In this document: piece by piece, positions 1-8,492 of the stretch | Numbering within the stretch: position 1 is the first letter of the stretch | How the letters are laid out: each line of letters opens with the position of its first letter | Assembly: GCF_006440675.2 (NCBI RefSeq) | Contig: NZ_CP083951.1 | Location: forward strand, 5,985,501-6,049,500 | Source of the DNA: Mesorhizobium sp. B2-8-5 | GTDB taxonomy: Bacteria; Pseudomonadota; Alphaproteobacteria; Rhizobiales; Rhizobiaceae | Reading direction: 5' to 3' | DNA length: 64,000 nt | Program-made: the position numbers and the translations under genes | The notes under the pieces: generated by a model | The model's input: the letters and a program-made list of their open reading frames with translations, nothing else | Databases searched by the model: none | Told to the model about the DNA's origin: nothing

Positions 1-1
1 G

Positions 2-250
2 CTGGCCTCGGGCGGACAAGGGGAAAGGCTCAATCCTGCATCGCTCGCCGGCCTGCCAGGCGGCACCATGATCGCCGTGGGCAACAAATGCTACGCGCTG
101 CTTGATGGTTCAGCCCTACCCTGGAGCTTCGGCGGCTATCAACCGCCGATCCGGCTGGACGCGCCGGAACTGGCCAGTCCGATCATGATCACGCCACCGA
201 CAACAGTCGCCGTGCTCCGCGCCGGATATCGCCCCGTCTGGGCGGGCTAA
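2..250 (+). CDS. C-terminal end of a protein of unknown function (cut by window start)
   Basis: The frame is open from base 2 to a TAA at 248-250, giving 82 visible residues, so the start lies left of the window. The tail contains a proline-rich stretch (YQPPIRLDAPE, then TPPTTVAVLRAGYRP). I recognise no family. It could begin at an internal ATG at 68, but the frame is open further upstream and looks equally coding there, so a partial larger gene is more likely. It converges on the Gfa-domain gene with only 6 bases between the stops. Confidence 0.55.
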   Translation: MASGGQGERLNPASLAGLPGGTMIAVGNKCYALLDGSALPWSFGGYQPPIRLDAPELASPIMITPPTTVAVLRAGYRPVWAG

Positions 251-256
251 CCGCAG

Positions 257-652
257 TTATTTCAGATCCGATTGCGACACCATCGGCACCGCCGGCAGAT
301 CGTAATAGTCACCGGCCGATTCCGGATAGAGCTGGCGTTCCATCTTAAGACCTGTCTTGCCTTCGATGGTCCCGGCCCAGACAGATATGAAAGGACTGCC
401 GAATCGGCGCCAGAACAGGTTGCCGCCGCATACGGAACAGAAGCCCCGCTCGGCATGTTCCGACGATTTGAACCAACGCAATGTATCACCCGTGATGGCC
501 GCCGACGCCTGTTCGACCTGGGTGGCGGCCGCGAAATGACCGCTGGCCTTCCTGCATTGGTTGCAGTGACAGGCAACGATCGGACGCAATTCGCCACGCA
601 ACTCGTACTGAATGGCGCCGCATAGGCAACTGCCTCGTGTAATCTTGCTCAT
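257..652 (-). CDS. GFA (glutathione-dependent formaldehyde-activating/CENP-V) domain protein
   Basis: 131 residues with the zinc-cysteine pattern of the Gfa fold: SCLCG at residues 8-12, CHCNQC at 28-33 and FCSVCG at 71-76. The family takes its name from S-hydroxymethylglutathione synthase, but most short members have no proven substrate, so the enzyme activity is only inferred. The start at 652 (MSKITRGSCLCG) is preferred because the cysteine motif then falls at the usual distance from the N-terminus; an in-frame start at 673 would add seven residues. It is transcribed divergently from rsmE. Confidence 0.85.
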   Translation of the reverse strand: MSKITRGSCLCGAIQYELRGELRPIVACHCNQCRKASGHFAAATQVEQASAAITGDTLRWFKSSEHAERGFCSVCGGNLFWRRFGSPFISVWAGTIEGKTGLKMERQLYPESAGDYYDLPAVPMVSQSDLK

Positions 653-790
653 TGATCCCTCGATCCCTCGCAATTTCCTGGCTCGCAGCTTCTATGATCG
701 CAAGACAAACCGGCATTGGTGTTCCGACCTTCGCGTGTCGTCTTTTCCGTACGACTTGACGCCGGGGGGAGCCTCGCTCATTGCTCGGCC

Positions 791-1525
791 ATGCGCGCCA
801 ATTACAAGATGCAACGCCTGTTCGTGCCGGACGATCTCGGGCCCGGCCTCGAATTCGACGCCGGACAGCAGCAGAGCCACTATCTGGCGCATGTGCTGCG
901 GCTCGGCGAAGGCGCCGAGGTCCTGCTTTTCAACGGCCGTGATGGCGAATGGTCGGCTTCGATCGCCGCGAAGTCCAAGAAGGCGGTCCGGCTGAAGGTG
1001 CTCGAGCTGCAGCGGCCGCAGCCGCCGCTGCCCGATCTCGTCTATTGCTTTGCACCGCTGAAGCAGGGCCGGCTCGACTACCTGGTGCAAAAAGCCGTCG
1101 AGATGGGGGCCGGTGAGTTGCAGCCGGTCATCACCCAGCACACGCAGGTGGCAAAGCCCGGCATCGATCGGCTGCGCGCCAATGTCGTCGAGGCGGCCGA
1201 GCAATGCGGAATCCTGGCGGTGCCGGAGGTGCGCGAAGCGGAAAAGCTGGAACGGCTGCTTGCCAATTGGGACAAGGAACGGCGGCTGATCTTCTGCGAC
1301 GAGGATGCCTCGACCAACAATCCGCTGCCGGCCTTGCAAGCGGTAAGTGAGAAGAAACTTGCGCTTCTGGTCGGACCCGAGGGCGGATTTTCCGACGACG
1401 AGCGCAAGATGCTGAGGGCCTTGCCTTTCGTCACCGCCATTCCGCTCGGACCGCGCATCCTGCGCGCCGACACGGCGGCGGTGGCAGCGCTTGCCGCGAT
1501 CCAGGCGACGATCGGCGACTGGTGA
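791..1525 (+). CDS. rsmE: 16S rRNA (uracil(1498)-N(3))-methyltransferase RsmE
   Basis: 244 residues, the normal length for RsmE. The N-terminal part is the PUA-like RNA-binding region ([18 protein letters not shown]). The C-terminal SPOUT methyltransferase knot shows [13 protein letters not shown] and [16 protein letters not shown], which form the S-adenosylmethionine site. The enzyme methylates N3 of U1498 in 16S rRNA within the 30S subunit. The ATG at 791 is chosen over an upstream frame extension with no family similarity; a start at 809 (MQRLFV) is also possible. A terminator follows, then gshA. Confidence 0.93.
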   Translation: MRANYKMQRLFVPDDLGPGLEFDAGQQQSHYLAHVLRLGEGAEVLLFNGRDGEWSASIAAKSKKAVRLKVLELQRPQPPLPDLVYCFAPLKQGRLDYLVQKAVEMGAGELQPVITQHTQVAKPGIDRLRANVVEAAEQCGILAVPEVREAEKLERLLANWDKERRLIFCDEDASTNNPLPALQAVSEKKLALLVGPEGGFSDDERKMLRALPFVTAIPLGPRILRADTAAVAALAAIQATIGDW

Positions 1526-1528
1526 TCA

Positions 1529-1559
1529 AATCCTGTTGAGGCCTGGCTCAGGATTTTTT
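1529..1559 (+). terminator. Rho-independent terminator after rsmE
   Basis: AATCCTG (1529-1535) pairs with CAGGATT (1549-1555) around a 13-nt loop, followed by a T run to 1559. It lies 3 bases after the rsmE stop. Confidence 0.7.
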
Positions 1560-1731
1560 GCTTGATCGGCTGCCGGCATTTCGTCCATCTAGCGCCGGCG
1601 GCCGTCCGGCCCCTGCAGCACCGCGCCTCCTTTTCGAGGAGCAGAGGGCGCTGTAGCATTTAAAGTCTTGCGCAGGACGTCTAGCGGAAATCGGTGCCGG
1701 TTTTCGGAGATCATGCGCACGGAGGGGCTAG

Positions 1732-3105
1732 ATGGCGCGCGACACAACCGATACCCAGCCCATCGAAGGCATCGACGAACTGGTTGGCTATCTGGCCGCC
1801 GGCAACAAGCCGCGCGACAAATGGCGCATCGGCACCGAGCATGAAAAATTCCCCTTCTATGTCGATGGCAACGCGCCTGTGCCCTATGGCGGCGAGCGCG
1901 GCATCCGCGCCATCCTCGAAGGCATGCAGGAGAAGCTCGGCTGGGATCCGATCATGGACGCCGGCCGCATCATCGGCCTGGTCGAGCCGACCGGCCAGGG
2001 CGCAATCTCGCTGGAGCCCGGCGGCCAGTTCGAACTTTCCGGCGCGCCGCTGGAATCGATCCACCAGACCTGTCGCGAGGGCAATGCGCATCTGGCGCAG
2101 GTGCGCGAGATCGCCGAACCGATGGGTATCCGCTTCCTCGGCCTTGGCGGCAGCCCGAAATGGTCGCTTGCCGACACGCCGAAAATGCCGAAGTCGCGCT
2201 ACGAGATCATGACCCGCTACATGCCGAAGGTCGGCACCAAGGGCCTCGACATGATGTACCGCACCTGTACGATCCAGGTGAACCTCGACTTCGAGAGCGA
2301 GACGGACATGCGCCGCAAGATGCAGGTGTCGCTGAAGCTGCAGCCGCTGTCGACGGCGCTGTTTGCCAACTCGCCCTTCACCGAGAGCCGGCCGAACGGC
2401 CTGCAGAGCTGGCGCGGCGACATCTGGCGCGATACCGACAACCAGCGCTCCGGCATGCTCGAATTCTGCTTCTCGCCCGATTTCGGCTTCGCCGACTATG
2501 TCGAATGGGCGCTCGACGTGCCGATGTATTTCGTCATCCGCGACGGCCATTATCACGACATGACGCGCTACACGTTCCGCCAGTTCATGGAAGGCGCCGC
2601 GCGCAACGAGATTCCCGACGGGCTGCCGACGATGGGCGATTGGGCAAATCATCTCTCGACCCTGTTTCCCGACGTGCGCCTGAAGCGTTTCCTCGAAATG
2701 CGCGGCGCCGACGGTGGCCCGTGGCGGCGCATCTGCGCCCTGCCCGCCTTCTGGGTCGGGCTGCTCTATGACGAGCAGGCGCTTGACGCCGCCGAGACGC
2801 TGACCGCGAGCTGGACCTACGAGGAAGCGCTGGCGATGCGCAACGCCGTGCCGGAGCAAGGCATCGCGGCGCCGTTCCGCAACGCCACCTTGCGCGATGT
2901 CGCCCGCGACGTGCTCGCCGTCTCGCGCATGGGCCTGAAGAATCGGGCCAAGAAGAACCGCGACGGCTATGACGAGACGTCGTTTCTCAACACGCTCGAC
3001 GAAGTGGTCGCCCGCGGCACGACCAGCGCCGAGGAGATGCTGTCGGCCTACCACACGCGCTGGGGCGGTTCGATCGAGCCCGTGTTCATGGAATATGCGT
3101 ATTAA
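1732..3105 (+). CDS. gshA: Glutamate-cysteine ligase (plant/alphaproteobacterial type)
   Basis: 457 residues. It catalyses ATP-dependent joining of L-glutamate and L-cysteine, the first step of glutathione synthesis in the cytoplasm. The N-terminal segment KWRIGTEHEKFPFY is the glutamate-binding and catalytic strand of the GCS2/plant-type family, and IGLVEPTGQGAISLEPGGQFELSGAP carries further conserved residues. Length matches alphaproteobacterial enzymes rather than the E. coli type (about 518 residues). A strong ribosome site (GGAGGGG) sits just before the ATG. It is separated from rsmE by a terminator, so it probably has its own promoter. Confidence 0.95.
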   Translation: MARDTTDTQPIEGIDELVGYLAAGNKPRDKWRIGTEHEKFPFYVDGNAPVPYGGERGIRAILEGMQEKLGWDPIMDAGRIIGLVEPTGQGAISLEPGGQFELSGAPLESIHQTCREGNAHLAQVREIAEPMGIRFLGLGGSPKWSLADTPKMPKSRYEIMTRYMPKVGTKGLDMMYRTCTIQVNLDFESETDMRRKMQVSLKLQPLSTALFANSPFTESRPNGLQSWRGDIWRDTDNQRSGMLEFCFSPDFGFADYVEWALDVPMYFVIRDGHYHDMTRYTFRQFMEGAARNEIPDGLPTMGDWANHLSTLFPDVRLKRFLEMRGADGGPWRRICALPAFWVGLLYDEQALDAAETLTASWTYEEALAMRNAVPEQGIAAPFRNATLRDVARDVLAVSRMGLKNRAKKNRDGYDETSFLNTLDEVVARGTTSAEEMLSAYHTRWGGSIEPVFMEYAY

Positions 3106-3207
3106 CCGTCCGGCATGCGCCGAGCGGTTGGGCGCCAAAAGCCGCTTCAATCGGTGATGGAAACGAACTAGGCTCTCCGATGAGGATATTCTCGAAGGAG
3201 AACCCAA

Positions 3208-4215
3208 ATGCCTTCCCTGTTCGACATTTTCGCCCAGGCCCAGAACGGCGCCGGCATGCAGGCGCTGGCCCAGCAATACGGGCTTTCGATGCAGCAGACG
3301 CAGGCCGCGGTGCAGGCGCTGTTGCCGGCCTTCTCGCAAGGGCTGCAGCGCAACACCGCCGATCCCTACGGGATGGGCGCGTTCATGACGGCGATGGCTA
3401 GCGGCCAGCACGCCAAGTATTTCGAGGACGCCACGAGGGCCTTTTCGCCGCAAGGCATCGATGAGGGCAACGGCATACTCGGCCATCTGTTCGGCTCGAA
3501 GGATTTGTCGCGCGCCGTGGCGAGCCAAGCCGCGCAGGCGACGGGCTTGAGCCAGCAGGTGCTGCAGCAGATGCTGCCGGCCATGGCTTCGATGATGATG
3601 GGCGGGCTGTTCAAGCAGACCAACAATCAATTGAGTGGGGGGCAGATGCAGGCCGCCGGCTTCGGCGGCAGCGGCAATCCGCTCGGCGAGATCATCGAGC
3701 AGATGATGCGCCAAGGCGGCCTCGCGCCGGCACCGCAGCCGGCGCCCTATGGCGAGAACCCGCTCGGCAAAATGCTGCAGGACATGTTCGGCGGCGGCGC
3801 GCAGCAACCGCAAAACCAGCCCCAGCAGGCGCCCAGTCCGTACGGCGAAAACCCGCTCGGCAAGGTGCTGCAGGATATGTTCGGCGGCGGCACGACGCAG
3901 CAGCCGCAGCTGACTCAACCGACGCAAAGCCCCTATGGCGACAACCCGCTCGGCAAGATCTTCGAGGAAATGCTGCGCCAGGGCGGCGGCGGTTTCGGCC
4001 TGCCTGGGGGACAACCGGCGCCGCAGCCGCAGCAGCGCCAACCGCAGCCAAGCGCGCCGCAACAGCCGCAAACCAATCCGAGCGGCCGGCCGCGAAACCC
4101 GTTCGACGATATCTTCGGCAAGATGTTCGAGACCGGCGCTCAGCAGCGCGACGAATATGAGAAGAGCGTCGGGACGATCTTCGACCAGTTCAAGCGCGAC
4201 ATGGACCGGCGGTAG
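3208..4215 (+). CDS. DUF937 domain protein with a proline/glutamine-rich NPLG repeat tail
   Basis: 335 residues. Residues about 1-145 form an alpha-helical DUF937-type domain (MPSLFDIFAQAQNG, then repeated Q/A/M-rich helices). From about residue 155 the protein has a low-complexity P/Q/G region in which a short amphipathic motif recurs: NPLGEIIEQMM, NPLGKMLQDMF, NPLGKVLQDMF, NPLGKIFEEML and a diverged NPFDDIFGKMF. There is no signal peptide or membrane segment. The ribosome site GAAGGAGAA precedes the ATG. Function is unknown; the repeats look like spaced short linear binding motifs. Confidence 0.8.
   Translation: MPSLFDIFAQAQNGAGMQALAQQYGLSMQQTQAAVQALLPAFSQGLQRNTADPYGMGAFMTAMASGQHAKYFEDATRAFSPQGIDEGNGILGHLFGSKDLSRAVASQAAQATGLSQQVLQQMLPAMASMMMGGLFKQTNNQLSGGQMQAAGFGGSGNPLGEIIEQMMRQGGLAPAPQPAPYGENPLGKMLQDMFGGGAQQPQNQPQQAPSPYGENPLGKVLQDMFGGGTTQQPQLTQPTQSPYGDNPLGKIFEEMLRQGGGGFGLPGGQPAPQPQQRQPQPSAPQQPQTNPSGRPRNPFDDIFGKMFETGAQQRDEYEKSVGTIFDQFKRDMDRR
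3672..3984 (+). repeat. Coding tandem repeats encoding NPLG motifs
   Basis: Four imperfect units inside the DUF937 gene begin at about 3672, 3745, 3838 and 3931. The second and third encode the same PYGENPLGK core and differ at only a few bases, which suggests internal duplication. A fifth, strongly diverged unit lies near 4098. Confidence 0.65.
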
Positions 4216-4240
4216 GTCGCCCAATGCGGTGGGTATCCAA

Positions 4241-4519
4241 ATGACCCTGGGCGAAGTGATCGTTGAAGGCCTAATGGCGGCGACAACGATAGGCGCTGCC
4301 TTTGCCCTTTTTCGTTACGACCTCGTCAATCCACGGAATGCCCCCGGGTACAGCGATATCCGCGACGCCTTGAAGCATGGCAAACCATTGCCATCGCAAT
4401 GGAAGAGCGTCGATGAAAGCAATCGCGCCGGCTATGGGATATTAGCTCTGTGTTTTCTGAGTTTCGGCATTCTGATCTTCGCCGGTGCACGGCTGGCTGA
4501 ATTCATCGACCAGTTCTAG
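4241..4519 (+). CDS. Small two-TM membrane protein of unknown function
   Basis: 92 residues. A hydrophobic segment at residues about 4-23 (EVIVEGLMAATTIGAAFALF) and another at about 66-86 (GYGILALCFLSFGILIFAG) flank a short charged loop, so it should be a small inner-membrane protein. It starts 25 bases after the DUF937 stop and could be cotranscribed with it. The ribosome site is weak. No family recognised. It could be a chance frame, but the two clean membrane segments argue for a gene. Confidence 0.5.
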   Translation: MTLGEVIVEGLMAATTIGAAFALFRYDLVNPRNAPGYSDIRDALKHGKPLPSQWKSVDESNRAGYGILALCFLSFGILIFAGARLAEFIDQF

Positions 4520-4520
4520 C

Positions 4521-4560
4521 CAAAAAGAAAAATGCCCGGTCCTGGAGGAGGAACCGGGCA
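4521..4560 (-). terminator. Rho-independent terminator (minus strand) after the DUF1127 gene
   Basis: TGCCCGGT (4533-4540) pairs with ACCGGGCA (4553-4560). On the minus strand the hairpin is followed by TTTTTCTTTTTG (4532-4521), so it should stop transcripts coming from the DUF1127 gene. On the plus strand there is no T run. Confidence 0.7.
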
Positions 4561-4675
4561 ATGTGCAGGCTGGCCGGCGGGGAACCGGCAGGGAGTGTGG
4601 GAGCCTGCATGAGACTTGGTCGCGCCGAGCCGTGAAAAGGTTCAACGCGACCGGAAATCCAGGCAACGCGGCCGT

Positions 4676-4966
4676 TCAGGCTACCTGACGAGCGAGATCC
4701 TCGATGGTGTCGGCGCGCTCGCTGGCGATGGCGCGCAGCTTCACCGTCGGGTCGCGGCCGAAGGGCACGGCGACGGCGACATGAAGGTCGGCGCGGGTCA
4801 GGCCGATATCGGCAAGCTCGGCGTCCGACATCTCGCCCAGGCGATAGAATGCGCGGCGATTTTTCCAGGCGACATAGGCGTTGGCGAGAGCATTGAGCGC
4901 ACGCGTCGCAACGGCCGGACGCGTGGTAATGCGCGGGGTCTCGGAAGCGAATTCAATCGTGGTCAT
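4676..4966 (-). CDS. DUF1127 (YjiS-like) domain protein
   Basis: 96 residues. The C-terminal half has the DUF1127 signature: AYVAWKNRRAFYRLGEMSDAELADIGLTRADL, an arginine-rich helix followed by the L-x-D-I-G-L-T-R motif. Such small proteins are abundant in rhizobia, and some have been linked to phosphate, carbon or RNA metabolism; the role of this longer form is unknown. GGAAGGAGAG lies just before the ATG, which fixes the start. It is divergent from a LysR regulator whose probable binding site lies between them. Confidence 0.85.
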   Translation of the reverse strand: MTTIEFASETPRITTRPAVATRALNALANAYVAWKNRRAFYRLGEMSDAELADIGLTRADLHVAVAVPFGRDPTVKLRAIASERADTIEDLARQVA

Positions 4967-5056
4967 GTCAGTCTCTCCTTCCAGGAGTCGAGCGGACGAA
5001 ACCAGGCAAGCGGCGCCTTGGGAGAAGCGCCGTTCCGGTTTCCATTCATTGACGTG

Positions 5057-5105
5057 ATGCACGTCGTTGCCGCCAAAACCGGGGGCACTTTTGGGCGACA
5101 TGCAC
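5057..5105. repeat. Rhizobial-type intergenic palindrome, copy A
   Basis: ATGCACGTCG (5057-5066) and CGACATGCAC (5096-5105) are imperfect inverted arms around a core containing CCAAAACCG and CACTTTTGG. The core is shared with copies at 10381-10424 and 54196-54244. Confidence 0.65.
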
Positions 5106-5120
5106 TGCTTTTATGTGGAC

Positions 5121-5137
5121 GATGCCAATTTGGCATC
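5121..5137. promoter_or_regulatory. LysR box between the DUF1127 and lysR-type genes
   Basis: GATGCCAATTTGGCATC is a perfect 17-bp palindrome and contains T-N11-A (T5123, A5135), the LysR-family consensus. It lies 66 bases before the regulator's start, so autoregulation and control of the DUF1127 gene are both likely. A second palindrome, GATTAATC, follows at 5146-5153. Confidence 0.75.
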
Positions 5138-5203
5138 GCGCGATTGATTAATCCAACGAATGTTTTTAATCTGTAGCATCAACATCAATGATAGGTTGGA
5201 CCG

Positions 5204-6160
5204 ATGAAAGCGCCGCTCGACCTCGATCAGTTGCAGACCTTCATCTCGATCGCCGACACGGGAAGCTTCACCCGCGCGGCCGAGGAGGTCCACCGCACGC
5301 AGTCGGCGGTGTCGATGCAGATGCGGCGGCTGGAGGAGCGGATCGGCAAGCCGCTGTTCGAAAAGGACGGCCGCACCAACAAGCTGACCGAGGAAGGCGA
5401 CCGGCTGCTTTCCTATGCGCGGCGGCTGATCCACCTCAACCGCGAGACTCTAGCCGCCTTCGACGACCAGCGGCTGGAAGGCACGATCCGCATCGGCACA
5501 CCTGACGACTATGCCGACCGCTTCCTGCCCGAGATCATGGCGCGCTTCTCGCGCTCCAATCCGCGCGTCGAGCTGACGGTCGTCTGCGAGCCGACGCCGG
5601 GGCTGGTCGAGCACATCAAGCGCGGCAATCTCGACCTGGCGCTGGTGACGCACAACGACACGCGCGGCCAGTCGGAGGTGGTGCGGCGCGAGCCGCTTTT
5701 GTGGGTCACCTCGGCCAACCACGCCACGCATGAGCAGGAAACCCTGCCGATGGCGTTCGGGCGGCCGAACTGCATCTGGCGGCGCGCCGCGGTCGACGTG
5801 CTCGACCGGCAGAGCCGCGAGTACCGCGTGCTGTTCTCCAGCTTCTCGGCCACGGTGATCACCGCGGCCGTGCTTTCCGGCCTGGCGGTCTCGGTGCTGC
5901 CGGAATGCGCGCTCCGGCCAGGCATGCGCGTGCTCGGCGAGGCCGACGGCTTCGGCCAGTTGCCGGACTGCCGCATCGGCATCATGCGTGGCCAGACCTC
6001 GCAGCCGGAAATCGTCGACGCCTTGGCCCGCCACATCGCCGAGAGCCTCGACAACATTTCCGTGCCGGTCAGCGAGGAGGCGGGAAGCTTCGACTTCGCC
6101 GCGCTCGCCTTCGCCAAGATGAAGCGGGTCAAGGCGAACCAGATCATGCCTGGCTGGTAA
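5204..6160 (+). CDS. LysR-family transcriptional regulator
   Basis: 318 residues. The N-terminal winged helix-turn-helix (residues about 8-67: LQTFISIADTGSFTRAAEEVHRTQSAVSMQMRRLEERIGKPLF) is typical of the LysR family, followed by a periplasmic-binding-like effector domain from about residue 95 (GTIRIGTPDDYADRFLPEIM). The effector is unknown. It is divergent from the DUF1127 gene with a perfect T-N11-A palindrome between them, so that gene is the most likely target. The sequence after residue 300 (FAKMKRVKANQIMPGW) is a short basic tail. Confidence 0.93.
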   Translation: MKAPLDLDQLQTFISIADTGSFTRAAEEVHRTQSAVSMQMRRLEERIGKPLFEKDGRTNKLTEEGDRLLSYARRLIHLNRETLAAFDDQRLEGTIRIGTPDDYADRFLPEIMARFSRSNPRVELTVVCEPTPGLVEHIKRGNLDLALVTHNDTRGQSEVVRREPLLWVTSANHATHEQETLPMAFGRPNCIWRRAAVDVLDRQSREYRVLFSSFSATVITAAVLSGLAVSVLPECALRPGMRVLGEADGFGQLPDCRIGIMRGQTSQPEIVDALARHIAESLDNISVPVSEEAGSFDFAALAFAKMKRVKANQIMPGW

Positions 6161-6162
6161 AG

Positions 6163-8373
6163 TCAGGCGCGAGCTGCCGACAGTTCCCGGTCGGCGGACG
6201 AAACACCCGGCAGCGCAAGCAATTGGCCGGGCTCCAGCGGCGGCGACAGCAGATAGCCCTGCAACTGGTGGCAGCCCATGCCGACCAGCAAGGCCTTTTG
6301 CACGTCGGTCTCGACGCCTTCGGCGGTCACCTCCACCTTGAGCGCCAGCGCCAACTCGATCAGCGTCTTGACGATTGCGCGGGCGCTTTCGTCCTCGTCG
6401 AGCAGACGCACAAAAGACCGGTCGATCTTCAGCTTGTCGATCGCCTGGCGGCGCAGATAGCTCAGCGAGGAATAGCCGGTGCCGAAATCGTCGAGCACGA
6501 TGCGCACGCCGGACTGGCGCAACGCGGCAATCACCGTGCCGATCGCGTCATCGTGCTCGAGCAACACGCTTTCGGTGGTCTCTAGCTGCAGGCGGGACGG
6601 GTCGAGCCCGGTTTCGCTCAGGATCTCGGCGACCTCTTCGGCAAAGCCGATGTTACGCAGCTGCATCGGAGAGATGTTGACGGCGATCCACGGCAATTCG
6701 GTCGTGACCGCGAAGCGGCAGGCTTCGCGCAGCGCCCATTTGCCGAGCTCGCCGATGAGGCCGCGCTCTTCGGCAATCGCGATGAATTGCGCGGCCGGCA
6801 AGGCACCATGCACTTCATGCCCCCAGCGGATCAGCGCTTCGGCCCCCAGTATGCCGCGGCCGTCGGCCGCGAAAACCGGCTGATAGGCGAGCTTGATGCC
6901 ACCTTCGCCGTCGAGCGCCTTGCGGAGTTCGGATTCGACCTTGCGCTTGCGCAACAGGAGATCGTCCATGTCGCCGGCAAACAGCTCGTAGCGGCCACGA
7001 CCGTTCTTCTTGGCCTCGTAAAGCGCGATGTCGGCCTTGCGCAACAGGTCGTCCGCGTCGGTGTCCGATCCGGACGACAGCGCGATGCCGACGCTCGCGC
7101 TGACGAAGACCTGGTCGTCGATCAGCCGGAACGGCTCGCGCAGCTTCAAGAGCAGCCTTTCGGCGATGTCCTCGGCACTTCCGGCGTCGGGAACGTCAAG
7201 CAGGATGACGGCGAATTCGTCGCCGCCGAGTCGCGCAACGGTATCGACTTCGCGGATCGTGTGCTTGAGCCGCGCCGCCGTCTGGCGCACGAGCTCGTCG
7301 CCGGCCGGATGGCCGAGCGTGTCGTTGATATGCTTGAAGCGGTCGAGGTCGAGGTAAAGCAGCGCCACGCGCGTCCGGTCCTGGCTGGCGAACAGCAGCG
7401 TGCGCCGCAAGCGGTCCTCGAACAGCGCCCGGTTGGGGAGGCCGGTGAGCGTGTCGTGGAAGGCGAGATACTGCGCCTGGTCCTGACTTGTCTGCAGCGC
7501 GGCCGAGGCGCGACGCAACCTGCGCAACAGGAAGACCAGCACGCCGCCCGCCAACAGCAGCGCGACCGCCAAGGCAGGAGCGATCTCGCGCACCAAGGCA
7601 AGGCCGGGCCGCAGCTGGTCCCAGCCGATATAGCCGAGGATGACGCCGCGCGAATCGACCAGCGGCACGGCGGCTGGGCCAGCCGGCTGTGACAAAGGCA
7701 CCAACCGCGCGCCATCAAGCAGGTACTCCCCGGCGATCTTGCCAATCACCGCGTCGTTGATGAATTCGACCGACACATGCAGGCACTCGGTGCCACGCGC
7801 CTGGGTGATCCTGTCCGAGCTCGGCACCAGCGGCATCACACTCAGGATCGCCGGCTTGCCGTCGAGCGACACCAGATCCCCGGCCACCATCTTCGCAGGC
7901 TGGCCGTACGCATCGGTCTGCGGCGGCCCAGCCAGCATGCGACGCAGTTTTTCGATGATGGGAAGAAGCGTGGGCTGGTCCTCGCCATAAGCGGAAGCGT
8001 CGACCACCTTGCCCTCGCGCATGGCGTGGATCGCATGATTGGCGGCGTCGAGAATATAGACCCGGTTGTGACCGTAATAGGTGTACATCCAGACACTGAG
8101 ATTCTCTTCGATCCAGGTCTGGTTGGCTGCCCTCACATTGATGATCGCGTCATCCCAGACCGAAACGCTTTCCTGCTCCCGCTGAACAGACGCAATCTGG
8201 TCCTTCAAACCATCGGCGATGAACATCTTTTGTCGTACGAGCGAGGCATCATCGGCTTGGCTGGCCGCGTAGAAGCCGAAGCCTACGACGATGGCCAAAG
8301 CGAAAGCGGCGAGCGTCAGCACGGTCAGCGTGACCTGACGGGTCAACGGGCTGCTGTTTTGGCGTACGCTCAT
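6163..8373 (-). CDS. Membrane-bound CHASE4-GGDEF-EAL protein (cyclic-di-GMP turnover)
   Basis: 736 residues. A first membrane helix (LTLAAFALAIVVGFGFYAA) is followed by a periplasmic CHASE4-like sensor with WDDAIINVRAANQTWIEENL. A second membrane helix (APALAVALLLAGGVLVFLL) leads to a GGDEF diguanylate cyclase domain with an intact LGGDEF site and an EAL phosphodiesterase domain with AEALIRWG and LDDFGTGYSS. Both catalytic domains look intact, so net activity cannot be predicted. The ATG at 8373 is preferred to a TTG at 8406. It ends 2 bases after the convergent LysR gene and is divergent from xseA. Confidence 0.92.
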   Translation of the reverse strand: MSVRQNSSPLTRQVTLTVLTLAAFALAIVVGFGFYAASQADDASLVRQKMFIADGLKDQIASVQREQESVSVWDDAIINVRAANQTWIEENLSVWMYTYYGHNRVYILDAANHAIHAMREGKVVDASAYGEDQPTLLPIIEKLRRMLAGPPQTDAYGQPAKMVAGDLVSLDGKPAILSVMPLVPSSDRITQARGTECLHVSVEFINDAVIGKIAGEYLLDGARLVPLSQPAGPAAVPLVDSRGVILGYIGWDQLRPGLALVREIAPALAVALLLAGGVLVFLLRRLRRASAALQTSQDQAQYLAFHDTLTGLPNRALFEDRLRRTLLFASQDRTRVALLYLDLDRFKHINDTLGHPAGDELVRQTAARLKHTIREVDTVARLGGDEFAVILLDVPDAGSAEDIAERLLLKLREPFRLIDDQVFVSASVGIALSSGSDTDADDLLRKADIALYEAKKNGRGRYELFAGDMDDLLLRKRKVESELRKALDGEGGIKLAYQPVFAADGRGILGAEALIRWGHEVHGALPAAQFIAIAEERGLIGELGKWALREACRFAVTTELPWIAVNISPMQLRNIGFAEEVAEILSETGLDPSRLQLETTESVLLEHDDAIGTVIAALRQSGVRIVLDDFGTGYSSLSYLRRQAIDKLKIDRSFVRLLDEDESARAIVKTLIELALALKVEVTAEGVETDVQKALLVGMGCHQLQGYLLSPPLEPGQLLALPGVSSADRELSAARA

Positions 8374-8492
8374 CAGGTCCCCGGCCGGCTCTTCTGGGCC
8401 TGTCAAAGCAAATCGGGCTTAAGATCGCGTTATAATATTAGCGCGGTTTCTCCGCGCTTGACGCGGGCCGATAAGCGTTCCCCAATCGCCAA

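Noticed and set aside
1711..4224. Very long open frame on the minus strand opposite gshA and the DUF937 gene
   Set aside because: High-GC third-position bias keeps the antisense frame open; both plus-strand genes have clear families and ribosome sites, and the antisense product is an arginine/leucine/histidine-rich sequence with no domain.
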